NCBI GenBank assembly: GCA_036365455.1
Contig: JAWQUS010000002.1
Coordinates: 1,922,001 to 1,986,000 of the forward strand
Length of the DNA stretch: 64,000 bases
Direction of reading: 5' to 3'
Source: Macrosoma leucophasiata
Lineage: Eukaryota; Arthropoda; Insecta; Lepidoptera; Hedylidae
Under the pieces are notes generated by a model that did not search any database, was not told where the DNA came from, and saw only the letters and a list, made by a program, of their open reading frames with translations. Every line of letters starts with the position of its first letter. Position 1 is the stretch's first letter. This document shows, piece after piece, positions 59,182 to 64,000 of the stretch. Made by a program: the position numbers and the translations under genes.

Positions 59182-59535
59182 TTCTAATGATATTTGCGAT
59201 TAACTGCCTCGGTAACCTAGTGGTAGCAGGCCACTACTACTACGCTGAGGTCCTGGGTTCGATTCCCGGGTAGGGGGTTATCAGAGATGATGGTGTAAAG
59301 TCCATTATCTCTGGTTCTATTGGGATTTTTCCAATTTCTGGAAATTTCCCAGTACCTTGAAGTTTGGTAATGTGCCCGGAGATGTCAACAGGCTCGCCAC
59401 CTGTTACATGGGCCAGAAACGTAACCGGCGAATCGTGGGTGTTTGCATGTATGCTTGAATGCATGCATTTACCTCTGCCTACCCCTTCGGGGATTACAGG
59501 CGTGAAGTTACGTTTCTAATGATATTTGCGATTAA
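59182..59535 (+). repeat. SINE-D, young full-length copy with 22-bp target-site duplication
   Basis: A perfect 22-bp direct repeat (59182-59203 and 59514-59535, beginning ttctaatgatatt) flanks a 310-bp element. The tRNA-like head starts CTGCCTCGGTAACCTAGTGG and has a consensus B box, GGGTTCGATTCCC, near 59255. The body follows. The 3' end 'ctgcctaccccttcgggga' with 'ggcgtgaagttacg' matches the 3' end of the GHIEKM LINE, including the CCCC/GGGG hairpin. No poly-A. Confidence 0.95.
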
Positions 59536-62022
59536 AACATTTTTATGTGAAAAAAATGAATGTTGGTCTGTATGTCTTTTATAGAATCGTAAATACGCAT
59601 TTGATCATGTGATGATCTTTATCATGTATCTATATCATAGTTCAACGAAGGTTTACGAGTTGGAAAAATTCGACAGATGGCGCCACTGTCATTTTTTAGT
59701 TGCTGGCGTAGCAACGCGCGCAGGGTAAAGCTAGTAGGTAATTTAATTCAAAGGAATATGGTAGAGCTGAAAAGTGTGTAATTACTGAAATTAAGCTGAA
59801 TATTGCACTTAGATAGACTTATTAAAACCATACGTCCGAGGTCTTTCCTTGAAGCTATTCCACCACCTGATAACTTGAGAGAAAGTTGCACTACCCTTAC
59901 TTGCATATGTCTGTGTGTACATCGCACTTTGAGAACCACTGACTTGGAAAATGGTGAGATAGTCGATTCGAGACCAATGTTATGTTACCGATAAATTAAA
60001 TTATATTATAAACCAATCCGGAAACGAAACCACGTAACGTGTATTATAAAAAAAAAAAAATCGTTGTAATTAACTCTCTTAATCATAAACTACCAAATAA
60101 ATAGTTTTTATAATCGATGCACCACACACCGGCGAAACAGTTTCATATTTATTTCTCATCAAAAATAGCTGTTGGCGTTTATAATTCATTTAATATAATT
60201 CCATCGGTTTCGGCGGGTGTGTGTCATTTATTTTGAACGCGCTCGAGGCTGCGGTCGTCGGTTGATTGGTCTCGAGACTCTTTTGTTCTAATTTTATGGA
60301 GTGCTAAATGTTTTCGAGCAAATGTCGCGCCACACGACGGCGCACGTTAAAATGTAAATTTATGCGAAATCATAGAGATTTATGGGATGAGTATAATGAT
60401 GTTCAAACAGTTCGTCGAAACGGTGAGACGTGCGGTGACAACGTTTGGAATGAATTGAGATCATCTGCTCACATCACTAGCTTATGTCAGTTTAAAAAAG
60501 AAATTTAGAACGAACGCTTTCGTAGGTGAGAAACAAGCGATAATGGTAGATTATTTCGATTATTGTTATTTAGTTAAAGTAAAAATCGACATGAAAATTT
60601 GACAGCAATGACAACGACAATAGCAATGTCAATCGGTGGTCGCACCCCTGGTCTAAAATTAATTGTAAATTAAAAAATTATACATCTCATGAATAAAGAA
60701 AAACGATAAGGACCTCTGTAACAGGATAAACAATAACATAAATAGAGTACGGTTCCACCTGCTCCATATGAAAGTACCCGGCTACTATAAATATTAAAGA
60801 GATGGCGAGCGCGCGCCGCATTTGCATACGATGTTCAATTACGATCCGGGAATATGGAATGTATTATACTCCTATATTGTTATGCTTTTCGGGTGAAACC
60901 GCCTCCGCATGATTGTTTCCGCGGTGAAGATGTTCGTTCATGTATTTTGTATGATACCGAACCTCATCGCGAGATAATTTCATGTTTGCATTAACAACAC
61001 GTCAGATACCGTTATGGAAAGCTTGTAATAAAACAAATATATTATTACGTGCAAACAAAGATAAATTTACACTTGAAGTGATTACAACATCCTTTAATGA
61101 ATTTCACTTAAATTTAAAATTTGACGCTACGTAGTGAGGAACTGAGAAAGACCAACTCTTACTCTTATACCTGATAAAAATCGAATTATTATCAGTTAAT
61201 AGTCAAACTGAACTGAAGAGGTTCAGTACATACACAGAGGTTGACACCGTCCAGGAAACAGTGACGTCATCATATCATCCAATTTTATCTACATACAAAT
61301 AAATAAAATTGGAGTGTCTGTTTGTAATGTAAATATAACCGCTTTTTTATAAATGCATATTTACGAGTAGGTATCCACATATACCAAAACAACATATTTT
61401 ACAATTTTTGTCTGTTTGTTTGTCTAAATAAAAAACATAAGCAATCTATCGTGACATTAATAATAAATAAACGGTGAAATGGAAAAATAATTTCTCCGTA
61501 AACAATGCCATCTGCCGGCGAGTAGCGTAAACAATAAAAATCGATTACCACTCTATATTAATTCTAAAATGGCCGCATATTATCGCCTAGGGCGTGTTGT
61601 AATTTAAATAAACTACGTTGCGTTATGCCTGCGGCTAGTTCTTTCTCTGAGGACAAAAAACTCCTGCGGTTTGTGCACTTGAGTCCAACCACAACAGAAC
61701 GCTAGTTAGAGCCTGCTTTATTGCGGCGATGATTTTTCAAATTGACTGTCACCGTAAATTATGGTAGAGAAATGAATCTTTCCTTGTATTGACAATGGAA
61801 ATACAACTGAGTTTTAGGCCTAGAAATGAGTAAAGTTTTTAAGTATTTTGTATTCCTTCACTCTGTCTCCGTAGAAACCTTCTGCCTCGACCGCCACAAA
61901 ATAATGCTACATAAGAAAAAAGTCAGAGACAAAATGCTAGTTTTTTAACAAATTCCTAGTTATCTGTTTATAATAAGTGAAACATGCTATATAGCATACA
62001 ATCTACCGTTTTTACATCATAC
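59536..62022. other. Unique intron
   Basis: No repeats recognised. GC-richer patches at 60180-60320 and 60780-60990. The plus frame 60308-60508 resembles no known protein. Confidence 0.4.
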
Positions 62023-62195
62023 ACACAAATAGAAATTAAAGAAAAAGGTAGCTTAGTGGTAAAGCGGTTGGACTGGTTATCCTGAGGTCGCTGGTTCGAT
62101 TTCTGCCCGAAGTCAAATTATTCTTTTCGTTTTTTCTTTAATTTCTAAAGTTCACTCGCAGGTGTTATTGCGAAAAGTAAATAATACACAAATAG
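62023..62195 (+). repeat. SINE-C with 10-bp target-site duplication
   Basis: ACACAAATAG at 62023-62032 and 62186-62195. The 5' end (62031-62046, agaaattaaagaaaaa) is the exact inverse of the tail at 62131-62146, a short version of the fold-back arm. tRNA-like head from 'ggtagcttagtggtaaagcg' to 'ctgcccgaagtc' (B box GGTTCGATT near 62092); tail ends 'ttgcgaaaagtaaataatac'. Confidence 0.85.
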
Positions 62196-62435
62196 TCCTA
62201 AAATTGTTAATATGTAAGAGTTCTAGTAGCCACAAGAAATTTGAAGGGTTCACTAACTTTTACCTTTTTGTCGGATAATAAGAAGCTCATTCTTTATTCC
62301 TTGCTAAGTCCTCTAGTATAAGTAAATTTGTAACATACCTAGCTTCAGGACTAGCAATACATTTGATGTAATATGATTTGTTCTTCGCTATACATAACTT
62401 TACAATTCATGTCTATGAATTGTGTATGTATGTTC

Positions 62436-62724
62436 TTTTTTTTTATGTTTTAAAAGTGGCAAACAAGTATACAGTTCACATTGATGTTAAATGATGACTG
62501 CAGCCTATAGACACCCACACAATGACCAGAGGTAAAAATGCAGATGCGTTACCACTCCTGAGGCCTAAGGTGTTATGCCTCTGTGCCAGAAATTACAGGG
62601 CCGTACATTACCACCTGACCGGAACACGATAGTGCTGAACACTACCATTTAGCGGCAAGTATATTAGGTAATGCGGTGGTGCCTACGCCCGCGAGCTCCG
62701 TCACTGGAACTCTACCACCAGTAA
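62436..62724 (-). repeat. Family R, full-length copy
   Basis: T-run at 62436-62444 is the tail; close to the copies at 27196 and 37122; ends 'aactctaccaccagta'. Confidence 0.85.
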
Positions 62725-62849
62725 AATAAACCAGCACAATTATAAAGTGACTCCTCACTGTCTGTAAACTTAGATCTTTCAAACTACGCAACGAGTTTTG
62801 ATGCGGTTTTCATCAATTGACAGAGTAAACTGGTTCAAGCGAAGATAAC

Positions 62850-63073
62850 GTATGTATCTTCACGACAGGTTCCTAACGGGGTAGGCAGAGAATGTAGAGC
62901 GCCAGATATTCCGGTCCTAACATACCTCTCGTGCCTCGTCTACCTTCATCGTTCTCTTCATACATGCACGCCGATTCCTAAGACTTTTGATCGCACCATC
63001 AGACAGAACTTGACCTATTTGGTCATGGTAGGTCAGTCTTAGTCTTCCTGGGCCTCTGCAACCATCCACATAA
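62850..63073 (-). pseudogene. LINE C-terminal fragment (GHIEKM family)
   Basis: Minus-strand copy from VDGC through GRPR and DQI to the 3' end 'ggaacctgtcgtgaagatac' (an altered PVRDLA end). 5'-truncated near 63073. Confidence 0.75.
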
Positions 63074-63228
63074 TGGAAGGTAATGGATAGGTTTAATACA
63101 CGTTATGCATAAATACGTGCATTTTATTGTACCCGTGCAAAGCTAAGCTATGCAAAGCGATCTATCGCTAGATTACCTTTACGTAAAAAAAACGTCAATC
63201 AATTTGATGAATCCTTTATTTTAACAAA

Positions 63229-63866
63229 GGAGATGTTGCAAAAATGTATGGACCTCCGGCCATGTATTGTATACAATCAATATAAAAACGTTTTTTTACT
63301 GCATATTTTCACTTATTTAGCTTTGTTTGCAGTTACAAAACATTATTTGCAGTTAGAATTGCAACTCAGAACCAACATGGCGAATATGGCGGGCGATGTA
63401 ATTTTGACATTTTCATTTTTTAAATGGTTTTTTGTTTATAGGCAGGTACCTATCGGTGAAAGCCAAAATGAAAAAACAAATAGTACTTGGAGAAAAAAGT
63501 AAGATTTTCTAAATACTATCGAAATTGATTTCATGTGTTAATACTATACTAATCGATTTCCAATTTAAAGAAATTCATCGGAACTTCTTTAAATTGTCCG
63601 ATTCGATACATCGTTTTTTTGATAATATGTGATGCACTAGTAAGATACAGATAGCATTAGTTTTTTTATCTACTACTATCCCAAGAGTCGGCTGTCTTGT
63701 CGCCATGTTAAACATGGTTGAAAATGATAAAATCGTTCGAATTAAATGTGGTTGTAACTCTAAAATATATTCTTGAATAAATTTACTGTATTTTTTTCGG
63801 ATTTTTTTTTAATTTACCCATTTTTTGAGGACGTGTACGAACCAGAGCCGAGCTCACAACATCTCC
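63229..63866. mobile_element. MITE family E, copy 3 (638 bp)
   Basis: Ends GGAGATGTTGC / ACAACATCTCC. Compared with copy 1 it carries extra sequence before and at the 'atcgat' site, including an inner hairpin AATTTAAAGAA...TTCTTTAAATT (about 63564-63597). The conserved minus-strand frame is broken here by a stop after KKIQ. Confidence 0.85.
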
Positions 63867-64000
63867 TATAAAACATATTGAAAAGTGACAGACAGACAAA
63901 AATATATCGGGATAAATGTATAACTATTTATGTATACCAGGATTTCATAAACAACATGCTATTATATTGTCAATACATACAATGCTATTGATTAAACTCA

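Larger units (their letters stand above)
33677..64000 (-). other. Long hth intron, 5' of the exon
   Basis: Inferred intron upstream of the exon in the direction of transcription. The preceding Hth exon (sequence ending near SPDNFG in the fly protein, from memory) was not recognised anywhere up to 64000, so this intron also exceeds 30 kb. It carries the densest repeat nest of the window. Confidence 0.55.

Noticed and set aside
1..64000. CRISPR array, operon or prokaryotic gene features
   Set aside because: None seen. Spliced homeobox exon, SINEs and LINEs make the sequence clearly eukaryotic nuclear DNA.
1..64000. LTR retrotransposon or endogenous viral sequence
   Set aside because: No paired long terminal repeats, primer-binding site, gag/pol motifs or envelope-like frame recognised.

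Overview
The window is eukaryotic, almost entirely non-coding and AT-rich. It looks like nuclear DNA of a moth or butterfly (Lepidoptera). Two observations point there. The single clear coding exon (33512-33660, minus strand) encodes a stretch of the insect TALE homeodomain protein Homothorax. The dispersed repeats are of lepidopteran type: a Lep1-like Helitron fragment, tRNA-derived SINEs, LINE 3' ends ending in 'tggacgtcctatggctgata', and a 3'-UTR-like repeat ending in '...tgtttgccac...ataaaaaaa'. I read the window as two very long introns (over 30 kb each as far as visible) of a minus-strand homothorax gene around one 149-bp exon. I found no other exon I can defend; the open reading frames elsewhere are short and unrecognisable, or belong to retrotransposon remnants.

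Layout. 1-5.6 kb: tRNA-SINE family A (two copies), several 3'-UTR-like repeats (called family R here), a 163-bp MITE and small duplications. 5.6-13 kb: mostly unique intron with GC-richer blocks, plus a SINE-B insertion with a 14-bp target-site duplication and the first 5S-rRNA-derived SINE. 13-15.5 kb: a repeat cluster and a 5'-truncated LINE with a readable reverse-transcriptase C-terminus. 15.5-23.3 kb: mostly unique intron. 23.3-28.7 kb: LINE C-terminal remnants and a MITE (family E). 28.7-36.2 kb: unique intron and the homothorax exon. 36.2-47.3 kb: dense nest of LINE, 5S-SINE, Helitron, hAT-like MITE, a GC-rich retroelement with a perfect 16-bp duplication, and two fold-back SINEs. 47.3-55.7 kb: sparser. 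55.7-58.8 kb: mosaic with a thrice-repeated TGACGTCA hairpin and two MITEs. 59.2-63.9 kb: a young SINE-D with a 22-bp target-site duplication, another SINE-C, a family R copy, a LINE end and the third MITE E.

How the parts relate. The repeats form LINE/SINE partnerships: SINE-D shares its 3' hairpin and end with the 'GHIEKM' LINE, and the 5S-SINE ends like an RTE-type LINE. The most unusual structure is a pair of related tRNA-SINE families (B and C) whose insertions are fold-back molecules: an inverted copy of the tRNA/tail segment precedes a full sense unit, and direct repeats of 10-15 bp flank the whole. Strand signs for repeats give the strand on which the retroposon reads 5' to 3' (poly-A or tail at the 3' end). 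All homology statements come from reading; no alignment or database search was run.
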